NCBI RefSeq assembly: GCF_014646815.1 | Contig: NZ_BMNZ01000003.1 | Span: forward strand, 496,001-560,000 | Reading direction: 5' to 3' | DNA from: Terrabacter tumescens | Lineage (GTDB): Bacteria > Actinomycetota > Actinomycetes > Actinomycetales > Dermatophilaceae | DNA length: 64,000 bases | Part shown: positions 54,932-63,749 of the stretch, one piece after another | How the letters are laid out: every line of letters starts with the position of its first letter | Position numbering within the stretch: the first letter of the stretch is position 1 | Position numbers and translations under genes: made by a program | Notes under the pieces: model-generated | What the model was told of the DNA's origin: nothing | Seen by the model: only the letters and a program-made list of their open reading frames with translations | The model's database searches: none

Positions 54932-55900
54932 TCATCCGACGAAGCCGGGATACACCTGCTCGAGAAGCGCCTTTAGCCCGTCGTAAGCCCCGTTGGTAGC
55001 CATCCCTGCGGCGAGCCCGATCCCGCCACTGCGGACCTTGGATAAGAAGCTCTTGGTCCTCTCGCCGGCTTGGCCGCCATCCTCGCTTAGGGCGTCTTGG
55101 AGGCCGTCGAGGCTGCTTGGTGCCAAGTAGGTGCGAGCAGCTTCGAGCAGGCCATCGAGGTCGCCAGTCTCGAGCCGGACCGCAACGGCACCCTCGCCAG
55201 TCGCCACAGTTGCATCGTCGCCGACGGTCACCGTGGCCTGCGCGCCGTAGATGTGGGTGAGGAAGATCGTGACCTCCCGACCAAGCTGGGGGTGAGTCTG
55301 CGCAGTCGGCCCCCCGGGAGTTCCGACTTCCGGGTCTACCAGCTCCAGCTCAAGCGCGAGGTCGAGAGCGCTCGTCTTGACACGGTCCACAACGCCGAGA
55401 AGCAGGGTGCGTGGAAAGAGCCGCCGCGCGTAGTTGGGCGTCATGAACTCGTAGCCGGGAACTTTTCGCTCGCCCATGGCGGATCGGTACATCGCTACCC
55501 AACTCATCGGCATCTCTGAGCCCGGGTCGTTCTGGCTTGCTGCGAGGGCCTCCAGCTCTGCAAGAGGCTGCCGAATCTTCGCGTCCCCGAGTTGAAGATT
55601 CTCGGGTAGTTCGAGGTCGGTGACGTTGATAGACGCCTCACTCCCCATTGGGCCATGAAAGGTCAGGGTGATAGGCAGTCCGCTGGCTGCCCGGTACTCC
55701 GGCACTTGGCCCTGCGCGGGGTAGCCATCGAGCTCCGAGCGCACCCACCGTGTGAGACTTTCGTTCCCTATGCGCCTCGAAACCACGAGCAGACTCCGCA
55801 ACGCCTCCGTCGCCCTGATGTCCGGAGTGCTGAGAGCATCGATCGCTCGCATCAACGGTGTGGTCATGCGGTGTATCGCATCACGAACTGGTCCGTTCAT
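54932..55900 (-). CDS. AbiTii-like abortive infection protein
   Basis: 322 residues from the ATG at 55900; the frame is open to 56107 and starts at 55921, 55867 or 55852 are also possible. The AbiTii domain is recognised from LLVVSRRIGNESLTRWVRSE followed by LDGYPAQGQVPEYR at about residues 40-75, the usual position after a run of helices. The rest is a mixed domain ending with a glycine-rich hydrophobic stretch (GGIGLAAGMATNGAYDG) and a short helix. AbiTii was defined from lactococcal phage-abortive infection; its mechanism is unclear. It lies in a lower-GC patch among unrecognised genes. Confidence 0.65.
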   Translation of the reverse strand: MNGPVRDAIHRMTTPLMRAIDALSTPDIRATEALRSLLVVSRRIGNESLTRWVRSELDGYPAQGQVPEYRAASGLPITLTFHGPMGSEASINVTDLELPENLQLGDAKIRQPLAELEALAASQNDPGSEMPMSWVAMYRSAMGERKVPGYEFMTPNYARRLFPRTLLLGVVDRVKTSALDLALELELVDPEVGTPGGPTAQTHPQLGREVTIFLTHIYGAQATVTVGDDATVATGEGAVAVRLETGDLDGLLEAARTYLAPSSLDGLQDALSEDGGQAGERTKSFLSKVRSGGIGLAAGMATNGAYDGLKALLEQVYPGFVG

Positions 55901-56109
55901 GCGGGAACCTGGCGCATCCATGTAGGACGTCAGTGAACGGGCCGAGGCGGCCTCCACCCGCGGTGCCTTTGAGCGTGCAGCGGTCCTGTGGGCAGAATGC
56001 GCCGGCTCATCGCTACCTCTCGCGGGCGGGGCCTTCCAAACGTCCGCCATTGCCGCGCTGAGGACGGCTACGCTCGTCCGACTCTGCCGCGGAGGGCGTG
56101 GCCGCATGT

Positions 56110-56565
56110 TCAGCGCTTCCTGGCCTTCATCTCGCGGACGGTGAGCATGGGAAGAGTCCCGAGGGAGGCTCGTACTGCGGCCGCCTCTTCCTCGGTGACG
56201 TTGAAGGAGATCGAGGAGCCCGTGTCAGAGAAGTAGGCCACCCACCGCATCGACACGTCGTAGAGCTCGACGCCTATGGACCAGGAAGCGAACGCGCGGA
56301 GCAGACTCACATGGTCGGATCGGCGAACATCAAGTTCAACTCCAAGGCCTGAGTCTCCACACCCCTGCGGCAGGCCCACCTGCACGAGCGCAGTCTGCGT
56401 TGCCCGAGGCGCCGCTGGCAGGTCCTTGTGGTCCGAGATGGCATCGATCCACGTCCTGTCCACTCGAGGAAGGACAGCGGCAAGGACGGCCTGGCACGCG
56501 AGCTCGGCCTCGCCAGGATCGCCCAAGTCGCGGTCAACGCAGTATTCGGTAACTGGCTCGGCCAT
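56110..56565 (-). CDS. Unrecognised protein upstream of the AbiTii-like gene
   Basis: 151 residues from the ATG at 56565 (GTG 56595 possible). The N-terminal half is helical (ELACQAVLAAVLPRV). The C-terminal half is strand-rich with RWVAYFSDTGSSISFNVTEE, then ends in basic residues MKARKR. No known motif. It reads in the same direction as the AbiTii-like gene, about 210 bases ahead of it, and so might be a partner. Confidence 0.55.
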   Translation of the reverse strand: MAEPVTEYCVDRDLGDPGEAELACQAVLAAVLPRVDRTWIDAISDHKDLPAAPRATQTALVQVGLPQGCGDSGLGVELDVRRSDHVSLLRAFASWSIGVELYDVSMRWVAYFSDTGSSISFNVTEEEAAAVRASLGTLPMLTVREMKARKR

Positions 56566-56648
56566 GAGCACAGTCTGTCGCCCGGACAGGGCCACACGTC
56601 CGCAAATGCCGCGTTGTGGTCGCCCTTCTCCGCGTGGACGCCGGCCTT

Positions 56649-56951
56649 TTACAGAACGTGAACGTCAGTCAGCTCTACGGCACCGGCTGCGGTCATCTCC
56701 AGTTCGGCGCTGAGGTCACTGGGTGACTCTTGGACAGTCCACAAGGGGACGACGATGGCAGCTGTGCCATCCTCACGCTCGAGGTAGTCCGTTTCGGGGT
56801 GATCCCAGATTTCTTCGGGCTGCGTGATGAGTTCCGCGCCAGAGGCACCGTAGTTGCGCACCCACACCAGCAAGTCAGGGCGGCGACCCTCAACGAGCTC
56901 CTCGAGCGCGGAACGTACGGCCGGCCGGTGTTGTTCAGGAATCGTCCCCAC
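56649..56951 (-). CDS. Small acidic protein (DUF7668-like)
   Basis: About 100 residues from the GTG at 56951; an earlier start up to 57074 is possible but would overlap the divergent gene. YGASGAELITQPEEIWDHPE and VPLWTVQESPSDLSAELEM match, from memory, a small family (DUF7668) of proteins that often sit beside toxin or defence genes. Acidic and without catalytic residues, it could be an immunity or inhibitor protein. That role is inferred only. Confidence 0.5.
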   Translation of the reverse strand: MGTIPEQHRPAVRSALEELVEGRRPDLLVWVRNYGASGAELITQPEEIWDHPETDYLEREDGTAAIVVPLWTVQESPSDLSAELEMTAAGAVELTDVHVL

Positions 56952-57052
56952 AGCGAGACTGTAGACACGGCTCGCGCCCTGATGCGCGCTCAAGCCGCAG
57001 GTCGTTCGATAATCCCGCTCTCGTCCGAGACGACGACCTCTATGGTGCAGCC

Positions 57053-57655
57053 GTGTGGGTATCGCTGGAGACATGGTTGATTGGCGATGGACAGTTGCCT
57101 GAACTGGGGCTGGGCGCGGTCGTCCGTGACTGTGGGCTGCGCCTGAACTCCTCCTACCTGAAGGCGTCCGACCAGTCGCTCGAAGGGGTTCGAGAAGTTC
57201 ACGTCGACGATGTAGGTCGAGTGCGATATGAAGTCACCGGCCGATGCCAGTCGGTAACGAGCCCGATGGCGGCTCTGATCGCGATGCCGGGCTGGCTCAC
57301 GATTGCCGAACCCGAGGCCTACCGCGCCGTCGAGAGCGCCCTTGACTCTCCCGCTTTCGAACCATGGTCGGAGCAGTTCCGCCCTCCGTCCCCGACCGAG
57401 ATGCTCAGGGCCGAGGGCTGGCTCGGAGTCGTCGCTGATCACGAGTGGGACGCGTTCGCCATCCCTGACTCACGAATGGACTGGCGCCTTCAGAGGATCC
57501 AGCTCATCGAGCACCAAATGGTGCGTGTGCCCGGAGAGCCGTCCGACACGCGCACGTTCGGCCGTGTCGTCCGGGCCACCCATGTGGATCGGCTGAGCCG
57601 GGCCGCCGACGGAGTCGCGGGAGCTCGATTCCTCGTGGAGTTGCTACCAGCCTGA
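57053..57655 (+). CDS. Unrecognised protein in the lower-GC patch
   Basis: 200 residues from a GTG at 57053. No membrane segment or signal peptide. Two Trp-rich blocks (EPWSEQFRPPSPTEMLRAEG, WDAFAIPDSRMDWRLQ) and a C-terminal strand GARFLVELLPA are visible. Function unknown. It is divergent from the small acidic gene, with about 100 bases between starts. Confidence 0.5.
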   Translation: MWVSLETWLIGDGQLPELGLGAVVRDCGLRLNSSYLKASDQSLEGVREVHVDDVGRVRYEVTGRCQSVTSPMAALIAMPGWLTIAEPEAYRAVESALDSPAFEPWSEQFRPPSPTEMLRAEGWLGVVADHEWDAFAIPDSRMDWRLQRIQLIEHQMVRVPGEPSDTRTFGRVVRATHVDRLSRAADGVAGARFLVELLPA

Positions 57656-57732
57656 CGTCCTCATTTGCCGCCAGTTGCGCTTGGCAACTCGGATCGATGA
57701 GTTCCCTCGGCCAGCAGCGGGAACGTCGCGCT

Positions 57733-57990
57733 GTGACGTCCGATTCGAATGTGCCCGATCCCCTGATACTCGACCAGGCGTATCGGGCGGCCTTCTTCGT
57801 GACCGACGTGTACGTCGGCATGGAATCCAGGCCGGACGAGTGCTTGGGGCTCTTCCACCAGTACCTGCAGTCGGGTCAGGCCCGCCGGTCACCCGAGCGA
57901 CCGCCCGCACGGGCTCAGGCGACGTTGCGCCGAAGCCCGAGCAGCTTCCAGCCCACCAGGGCGAACCAAGCCGGCAGCAGCAGTCCGTAG
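57733..57990 (+). pseudogene. Truncated small gene at the right edge of the accessory patch
   Basis: From GTG 57733 (ATG 57697 also in frame) the frame reads DPLILDQAYRAAFFVTDVYV and GLFHQYLQSG, which looks like a genuine small actinobacterial protein that normally continues with a conserved Trp-rich end. After about base 57885 the reading becomes Arg/Pro/Ser-rich and overlaps the opposite-strand gene, so the true 3' end seems to be missing. Family unnamed. Confidence 0.45.
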
Positions 57991-58655
57991 ACGAGATAGG
58001 CCGAGCCGATGACGGGCCGGAGGGCCTCCGCGACGATGCCGACCGTGCCGGCCACGACTCCGACCAGCGCGACGCCGCGGCCGAAGTCGCTGCGTGCCAT
58101 GGTCGAGGACAGGGCGAGGATGGCGGCCGCCGTGAGGATTCCCGCCCAGGACACGGCGTTGGTCGCGGCGATCAGCGCGTCCGCGGCGCTGGCCACACCG
58201 GCACGTTGGGCATCGCTCGCCGCGGAGGTGTAGGAGCTGCTGAGCACGACGAGTCCCCCGTTCAGCGACTGCGGACTGCTGCCGAGCGCGAGCGCGATGG
58301 TCTCGGAGACGACGCCGAACAGGCCGCCGATGAGCGCGACACTCTTGTTGACCTCCTTGAGGGCGGCCGCGACCGCCGCGAACACCACCAGCGCCGGCAC
58401 GCTCAGCCCGACGAAGCAGACCAGCTCGGTCAGGTACACGCCGCGGTGCGCGGCGATGTAGGTCATCAGGGCCGCGCCGTCCGTCGGCGGCACCGGGGCA
58501 GCGAACACCAGGACCACGGGCACCAGGACGAGGACCACGTAGACCAGCGCCGAGAAGGCGCCCACCCGGTACAGGGTCGCCCAGGACGGGTCTGCACGCA
58601 CCGGTTCCCGAGCCGCGTGAGGGTGGACAGGAGTGCTGCCCGCGCGCGTGCTCAC
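57915..58655 (-). CDS. Six-helix membrane protein (DUF4386-like)
   Basis: 246 residues from the GTG at 58655; the frame is open further upstream but the extension looks untranslated. Six membrane segments follow a polar lead, including LVYVVLVLVPVVLVFAA and the end GSAYLVYGLLLPAWFALVGW. NGGLVVLSSSYTSAASDAQR is a conserved-looking loop. The pattern resembles DUF4386 integral membrane proteins, whose function is unknown. Confidence 0.65.
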   Translation of the reverse strand: MSTRAGSTPVHPHAAREPVRADPSWATLYRVGAFSALVYVVLVLVPVVLVFAAPVPPTDGAALMTYIAAHRGVYLTELVCFVGLSVPALVVFAAVAAALKEVNKSVALIGGLFGVVSETIALALGSSPQSLNGGLVVLSSSYTSAASDAQRAGVASAADALIAATNAVSWAGILTAAAILALSSTMARSDFGRGVALVGVVAGTVGIVAEALRPVIGSAYLVYGLLLPAWFALVGWKLLGLRRNVA

Positions 58656-58952
58656 GGCCGGGCCCGTCCACTCCTGCGCCGCGTCGAAAGCGCCATCTTC
58701 CCTCCGGTCAGCGAGCGAGGGACCGGACAGCCGTCCCTCCGCACCAACCAACTGTTCGCTCTCTGCCGCCCTCCGGCTAGGGAACAAGGTCCCGCTCTGG
58801 GGATCCACTCGTGGTCCAGACCACGGACGGTGGCCCCCAGGCGCCAAGGACGTTCGACGCGTTCGCGAGGGAGAGGCCAGGCGCTGACTCGGCGCGTGGG
58901 TTTCAGTCCCACGCCGGCGTCGCGATGACCGGACGCCTGTCCAGCACCCGGG
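58656..58952. other. Intergenic region without a recognised gene
   Basis: The 297 bases between the DUF4386-like gene and the fbpC stop contain no convincing frame or ribosome site. GGTCCAGACC-type short dyads occur near 58811 but no strong terminator. The region probably holds the promoter of the DUF4386-like gene and the end of the iron transport transcript. Confidence 0.5.
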
Positions 58953-60086
58953 TCAGGCGTCGGGAGGGAAGGCGATGGCCTCGCCCTCGATGCGCAGCCG
59001 CAGCTCGGTGCCCCTGGCCGCGATGAACGCGTTGGAGTGACGGATGCTGATGATCTCTCCGCTGCGCGCGAGCGCCGATGTCTCGCAACCGGGTTCGCGA
59101 CCGGAGGTGAGCTCGAGCCGCACCGTGCTCTCGGGGCCGAAGTAGTCGGTGTCGACGACGACGCCACGGATGGGACCGTGCTCGTCGACCCGGATCTGCT
59201 CGGGCCGAAGCATGAGCTGGACCCGGCCCCGGTGCGCCGTCGGCGCGAGCCGGACGGCCCCGAGCGAGCAGGTCGCCATGTCGCCGTCGACCCAGGCCTC
59301 GAGCATGACGGCGTCGCCGAGGAACTCGGCCGTGGCCCGGTCGACGGGTCGGGTGTATACCTCGAGCGGGCTGTCGACCTGGGCGAGCAGCCCGTCCCGC
59401 ATGACGGCCACCTGGTCGGCGAAGCTCAGCGCCTCCGCCTGGTCGTGGGTGACGAGGACCGTGGTGATGCCGGCGTCCTGGAGCACCCTGGACACGGTGC
59501 GCCGGGTCGCGACCCGCAGGCCGGCGTCGAGGGCCGAGAACGACTCGTCGAGCAGCATGAGCTCCGGCTCACGGGCGAGGGCACGGGCGAGCGCCACGCG
59601 CTGCTGCTGGCCACCCGAGATCTCGTGCGGTCGGCGGGCAGCGAGGGCCGCGTCGAGCGAGACCATCTCGAGCAGCTCGGCGACCTTGGCGCGCGTGGCC
59701 TTGCGTCCCTGCAGCCGGGGCGTGTCGATGCCGAAGGCGATGTTCTGGCCCACGGTGAGGTGCGGGAAGAGGGCGCCGTCCTGCGCGACGTAGCCGACCC
59801 CACGGTGGTGCGCCGGCACCCACGCGTCGCCAGCGGCGAGCGTCCGACCGCTCAGCACCACCGAGCCGGCCTCGGCCCGCTCGAAGCCGGCGATGAGCCG
59901 CAGGAGGGTCGTCTTGCCCGAGCCCGACGGGCCGACGATGGCCGTCGTGCTGCCCGGGTCGACCGACAGCGTGACGCCGCGCAGCACCTGCTGGGAGCCG
60001 AAGCTCTTGACGAGGCCGTCGACCTCGAGCCGACCGCGCGCGCCGGGGTCGTGCTGGTCCGGGATGGTCGTGGTCGTCGTCGTCAT
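58953..60086 (-). CDS. fbpC: Iron(III) ABC transporter ATPase
   Basis: 377 residues from the ATG overlapping the permease stop (ATGA). Walker A is GPSGSGKTT (Lys58), the Q-loop is in [12 protein letters not shown], the signature is [14 protein letters not shown], and Walker B is [12 protein letters not shown], with Ser where most relatives have Pro. The C-terminal 120 residues are a TOBE-like regulatory domain ([16 protein letters not shown]). It powers uptake of ferric iron with the permease and binding protein encoded upstream. Confidence 0.92.
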   Translation of the reverse strand: MTTTTTTIPDQHDPGARGRLEVDGLVKSFGSQQVLRGVTLSVDPGSTTAIVGPSGSGKTTLLRLIAGFERAEAGSVVLSGRTLAAGDAWVPAHHRGVGYVAQDGALFPHLTVGQNIAFGIDTPRLQGRKATRAKVAELLEMVSLDAALAARRPHEISGGQQQRVALARALAREPELMLLDESFSALDAGLRVATRRTVSRVLQDAGITTVLVTHDQAEALSFADQVAVMRDGLLAQVDSPLEVYTRPVDRATAEFLGDAVMLEAWVDGDMATCSLGAVRLAPTAHRGRVQLMLRPEQIRVDEHGPIRGVVVDTDYFGPESTVRLELTSGREPGCETSALARSGEIISIRHSNAFIAARGTELRLRIEGEAIAFPPDA

Positions 60087-61699
60087 TGTCCGGCCGCTTT
60101 CTTCGACTGCTGGAAGAGCAGGTAGGTCATCGGCGCCGAGAGCACGACCATGAGCAGGGCGTACGGCGCGGCGCCGGCGTAGTCGATCTCGCTGCTCTTG
60201 GCCCAGAACTCTGTCGCGAGGGTGCGGGTGCCGTTGGGCGAGAGCAGCAGGGTCGCCGTCAGCTCGTTGACGATGGCGAGGAAGACGAGGGCCGCTCCCC
60301 CGGCGGCCGCCGGCGCCGCGAGGCGCAGGGTGACCTTGGCGAAGGCGAGCAGCGGCGGCACCCCGAGCGCCTGGGCCGCCTCCTCGAGCTCGCGCGGTGC
60401 CTGGGCCAGACCCGAGCGCAGGCTGACGAGCGCACGGGGCAGGAAGAGCAGCACGTAGGCCGCGACGAGCACGAAGGCCGTCTGGTAGACGCCTGGCAGG
60501 AACCGGATGCTGACCGTGACGAACGCCAGGCCGACGACGATGCCGGGCATCGAGCTGGTGACGTAGTTGGACAGCTCGAGGGAGCGGGTGAACCAGCTCG
60601 GCCGCCGCACCGCGAGAAAGGCCATCGGGAAGGCGACGAGCGTCGTCGCCGCCGCGCCCGCCACCCCGTAGAGGAGCGTCTGGACGAGGGCGGGGACCAG
60701 CTCGTCGGGCGCCCAGATCGCCGAGCCGCCGAGCACGACCCACCGCACGACGAACCACATCGGCACGCCGACGGCGAGCACGACGAGGAGCAGGAGCGCG
60801 AGCTGGGCCGGCACGTGGAGCCGGCGCAACGGCATACGACCCGGTGCCGCCTGGCCGCCTGAACCGACGCGGGCGTAGCGGGCGGTGCCACGGCTGCGCA
60901 CCTCGGCGACGAGCAGGAGCAGGCACAGCACGACGAGGACGCTCGCGAGCATGTTGCCGGCCGCACCGTTGAAGGTCGACTGGTACTGCACCATGATCGC
61001 CGTCGTGAAGGTGTCGAAGCGGATCATCGCGAAGGCGCCGTACTCGGCGAGCAGATGCAGCCCGACGAGCAGCGCACCGCCGGTCATCGCCAGGCGCAGC
61101 TGAGGCAGCACGACCCGGCGGAACACCTGCCACGGGCCGAGGCCGAGCGCGGCCGCGGACTCCTCGAGGGAGGGGTCGAGGCGGCTCAGCGTCGCGGCGG
61201 CGGGGATGTAGACGAGGGGGAAGTAGGACAGCACCGAGATGAGCACGCCCGACCAGAGGCCGGCCAGCGAGGGGACCGCCGAGACCCAGCCGTAGCTGTT
61301 GACGAAGGCCGGGATCGCGAGCGGCGCGGCGAGCGCGAGGGCCCAGAACCTGCTGCCGCGCAGCTGGGTCCGCTCGACGAGCCACGCTCCCCCGACGCCG
61401 AGCACGAGGCACAGTGGCACCGAGAGGACCATGAGCAGGATCGTGTTGAGGAGCAGCTCACCGACCCGCGCCCGGAAGATCAGGGCGACCGCGGTGTCCC
61501 AGCCGGTCGCCACCGTCATCGCGACGACGTAGCCGAGCGGCATGAGCGAGAACAGCGCGATGAGCACGGCGATGACCGCCAGGACCGGTGGTCGACGACG
61601 CCCGGACGCCGGGCCCGGGCGGGTGCCCGGGCCCGGCGTGGGGGCCGTGCCGGTGTCGGTCGCGCGGTGCGCGCCCGGTGCGGTGAGGTCGGTGGTCAC
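60083..61699 (-). CDS. fbpB: Iron(III) ABC transporter permease (fused two-domain type)
   Basis: 538 residues from a GTG, with about 12 membrane segments in two BPD-type halves. Each half carries an EAA-type loop: [20 protein letters not shown] and [20 protein letters not shown], which contact the ATPase. This duplicated form is the rule for FbpB/SfuB permeases. It lies seven bases after the binding-protein stop. Confidence 0.92.
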   Translation of the reverse strand: MTTDLTAPGAHRATDTGTAPTPGPGTRPGPASGRRRPPVLAVIAVLIALFSLMPLGYVVAMTVATGWDTAVALIFRARVGELLLNTILLMVLSVPLCLVLGVGGAWLVERTQLRGSRFWALALAAPLAIPAFVNSYGWVSAVPSLAGLWSGVLISVLSYFPLVYIPAAATLSRLDPSLEESAAALGLGPWQVFRRVVLPQLRLAMTGGALLVGLHLLAEYGAFAMIRFDTFTTAIMVQYQSTFNGAAGNMLASVLVVLCLLLLVAEVRSRGTARYARVGSGGQAAPGRMPLRRLHVPAQLALLLLVVLAVGVPMWFVVRWVVLGGSAIWAPDELVPALVQTLLYGVAGAAATTLVAFPMAFLAVRRPSWFTRSLELSNYVTSSMPGIVVGLAFVTVSIRFLPGVYQTAFVLVAAYVLLFLPRALVSLRSGLAQAPRELEEAAQALGVPPLLAFAKVTLRLAAPAAAGGAALVFLAIVNELTATLLLSPNGTRTLATEFWAKSSEIDYAGAAPYALLMVVLSAPMTYLLFQQSKKAAGQ

Positions 61700-61706
61700 C
61701 AGAGAA

Positions 61707-62747
61707 CTACAGCAGACCAGCCTGGGTCATCAGATCGGTGACCGTGGCGGAGTTGAGCTTGGCGGGGTCGACCTTGGGCGCCTGGAGGTCCTTCAGCGGC
61801 ACGAGCGCCGCGTTGGAGGGCACGTCGGAGCCGACGGCGTACTCGAACGACGTGCCCTTCTGTAGCACCTCCTGGCCGGTCTTGCCGGTGATGAACTTCA
61901 GCAGCGACTGGGCGGCCGCGGCGTTCTTCGACGACTTGAGCACGCCACCACCGGAGACGGAGACGAAGGCGCCCGGGTCCTCGTTCTTGAAGTAGTGGGT
62001 GCCGACGTTGGCCGAGTTCTCACCGGTCTTGGCCTGGTCGCCGTAGTAGTAGTAGTGGTAGATCAGCGCGGTCTCGACCTCGCCGGAGTTGACGGCCTTC
62101 ATCGCGGTGCTGTTGCCCTTGTAGACCTTGGCGTTGGTCTTCATCGCCGTGAGCCAGTCCTTGGTGACGGCCTCGCCCTTCAGCTCGAGCAGCGCCGAGA
62201 CGATGGCCTGGAAGTCGGCGCCCGACGGCGAGGCGGCCCAGCGGCCCTTCCACTCCGGCTTGGCGAGGTCGAGCATCGAGGCGGGAAGCTGGTTCGGCTG
62301 GACCTTGCGCTTGTCGTAGACGAGGACGGTCGAGCGGGCCGCGATGCCGGTCCACTTGCCCGTGGACGGGCGGAACTCGGCCGGCACCTGGTCGAGCGTG
62401 GCGTTGTCGACGTCGGCGAAGAGACCCGCGTTCTCGACCTGCGTCATCGCGGGGCTGTTCTCGGTGAGGAAGACGTCGGCCGGCGATGCCGCGCCCTCCT
62501 GCATGAGCTGGTTGGACAGCTCCGTGTCGGAGCCGTTGCGCACGGTGACCTTGATGCCGGTCTGCTTGGTGAACGCGTCGACCCACTCCTGGGTCAGGCT
62601 CTCGTGCTGGGCGTTGTAGACGGTGATGCTGCCCGAGCCGCCGGCCGATCCGCCGTCCGCGGACGAGCCGGAACCGCAGGCCGTCAGGGCCAGGGCGCCG
62701 GCCGTCGCGATGGCGACGCCGATGGTCAGGTGGGAACGGGAGGTCAT
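61707..62747 (-). CDS. fbpA: Iron(III)-binding lipoprotein of the ABC transporter
   Basis: 346 residues, ATG with GAAGGA upstream. Signal peptide with lipobox LTAC and acylated Cys24. [16 protein letters not shown] opens the transferrin-like fold, and [10 protein letters not shown] holds the tandem tyrosines that bind Fe(III) in FbpA-type proteins. It acts outside the membrane and delivers iron to FbpBC. An IdeR-type box lies 55 bases upstream, so expression should rise when iron is scarce. Confidence 0.93.
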   Translation of the reverse strand: MTSRSHLTIGVAIATAGALALTACGSGSSADGGSAGGSGSITVYNAQHESLTQEWVDAFTKQTGIKVTVRNGSDTELSNQLMQEGAASPADVFLTENSPAMTQVENAGLFADVDNATLDQVPAEFRPSTGKWTGIAARSTVLVYDKRKVQPNQLPASMLDLAKPEWKGRWAASPSGADFQAIVSALLELKGEAVTKDWLTAMKTNAKVYKGNSTAMKAVNSGEVETALIYHYYYYGDQAKTGENSANVGTHYFKNEDPGAFVSVSGGGVLKSSKNAAAAQSLLKFITGKTGQEVLQKGTSFEYAVGSDVPSNAALVPLKDLQAPKVDPAKLNSATVTDLMTQAGLL

Positions 62748-62801
62748 GTGAGCTTCCTTCGTGATCCGGGAGACGAGCCGGTCGGGTCGACGGCTCGCCT
62801 A

Positions 62802-62820
62802 GTAGGTAAGGCTTACCTTA
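62802..62820. promoter_or_regulatory. IdeR/DtxR iron box
   Basis: GTAGGTAAGGCTTACCTTA matches the consensus TTAGGTTAGGCTAACCTAA at 15 of 19 positions, with A/T swaps at three of the others. It lies between divergent fbpA (start 62747) and lsr2 (start 62907). Iron-loaded IdeR/DtxR would repress fbpABC here; an effect on lsr2 is possible. Confidence 0.85.
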
Positions 62821-62906
62821 CATGGCGTCCGGAGTGTCCCCGACCACGTCCACGAGCTGGGCGACCGGTGCGCGGAGGACGCCCCGCGGCGCACTACGCT
62901 GCAGCC

Positions 62907-63254
62907 ATGCGTCAGACCATGGTGACCCTCGTCGACGACCTCGACGGGTCCGACGCCACCGAGACGGTGAGCTTCGGCATCGACGGGATCGCCTTCGAGA
63001 TCGACCTGTCCGCCGCGAACGCCCACGACCTGCGGGCCTCCCTCGACAGCTGGGTGGCCAGCGCCCGACGTGCGGGCGAGGAGCGCCGCACCGAGCCGGG
63101 CACGCTGACCCGCTCCCTGACGGTGCTGCCCGCCGTGGGCGAGTCGCGCAACGCGCTCATCCGCGCCTGGGCGGCCGAGAACGGCCACCACGCCCCCGCC
63201 CGGGGTCGCATCCCCCAAGCCGTCGTCACCGCATACAAGGCCGCCCAGCGCTAG
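62907..63254 (+). CDS. lsr2: Lsr2-family nucleoid-associated protein
   Basis: 115 residues. The N-terminal dimerisation domain is MVTLVDDLDGSDATETVSFG then IDGIAFEIDLSAANAHDLRA. The C-terminal DNA-binding domain is IRAWAAENGHHAPARGRIPQ with the Arg-Gly-Arg hook for AT-rich minor grooves. It silences horizontally acquired AT-rich DNA in actinobacteria, functionally like H-NS. No ribosome site precedes the ATG, so it may be translated from a leaderless mRNA. An iron box lies in its upstream region. Confidence 0.92.
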   Translation: MRQTMVTLVDDLDGSDATETVSFGIDGIAFEIDLSAANAHDLRASLDSWVASARRAGEERRTEPGTLTRSLTVLPAVGESRNALIRAWAAENGHHAPARGRIPQAVVTAYKAAQR

Positions 63255-63266
63255 ACCCGACGCGGC

Positions 63267-63290
63267 GGGGCGGGGTGGGGCGGGGCGGGG
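63267..63290 (+). repeat. G-rich tract with five G4 runs (G-quadruplex candidate)
   Basis: Five runs of four G separated by single C or T bases occupy 63267-63290, just after the lsr2 stop on the coding strand. This fits the pattern of a very stable G-quadruplex in DNA or in the lsr2 mRNA tail. Confidence 0.7.
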
Positions 63291-63320
63291 CAGCATCCGG
63301 CGCAGAGCCCGGAGGACGAC

Positions 63321-63545
63321 TCAGGTCTGCTGGCCCGTGGAGCGGTCGCGGTACTCCTGCTCGGTCATCTGCTTGCCGAAGACCCAGTACTGCACCGACC
63401 CGTCCTCGGCCTCCACGGCCGGGCCGTCGAGGCGGTGCAGGCGGGCTGCGGTGAAGTAGAGGGTGTCGCCACGGGCGACGATGACCTTGTCGTAGCCGCC
63501 CGTGGGGTGGGGGGTTCCGCTTCTCCAGTCGGGCTGCGACGTCAC
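63321..63545 (-). CDS. Small conserved protein of unknown function
   Basis: 74 residues from a GTG. The core RLHRLDGPAVEAEDGSVQYW then VFGKQMTEQEYRD resembles a short repeat unit (His-Arg-x-Asp-Gly-Pro-Ala, Trp, Gly-Lys) found in many bacterial and phage proteins. No membrane segment. Function unknown. It converges towards lsr2. Confidence 0.65.
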   Translation of the reverse strand: MTSQPDWRSGTPHPTGGYDKVIVARGDTLYFTAARLHRLDGPAVEAEDGSVQYWVFGKQMTEQEYRDRSTGQQT

Positions 63546-63655
63546 GGTTCGGTGTCTCCGGGTGTTGGGGATACGGCCGCCGTCAGGCTACTGGGACCGG
63601 CGTCGACGCACGAAGACGACCCGTTGCCGGGCGCGTCGGGTGAGCAGGAGAGGAG

Positions 63656-63749
63656 ATTGCGCAACCGGAGATGTCGTGGCACTGTCGGAGCGTCAGAGCG
63701 GTCCAATCACAGCGCCGACTCCGTCGTCCGAGACCATCGGAGATGAGTC
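63656..63749 (+). promoter_or_regulatory. Conserved leader of the second sigma-factor gene (copy 2)
   Basis: Matches 11997-12089 in length (94 against 93 bases) and in long identical blocks up to and through the start codon. The flanking bases further upstream do not match. This marks the left limit of the conserved element at about the ATTGCG at 63656. Confidence 0.6.

Noticed and set aside
58633-58887. 85-residue frame in the gap before fbpC
   Set aside because: No ribosome site, biased composition, and no motif.
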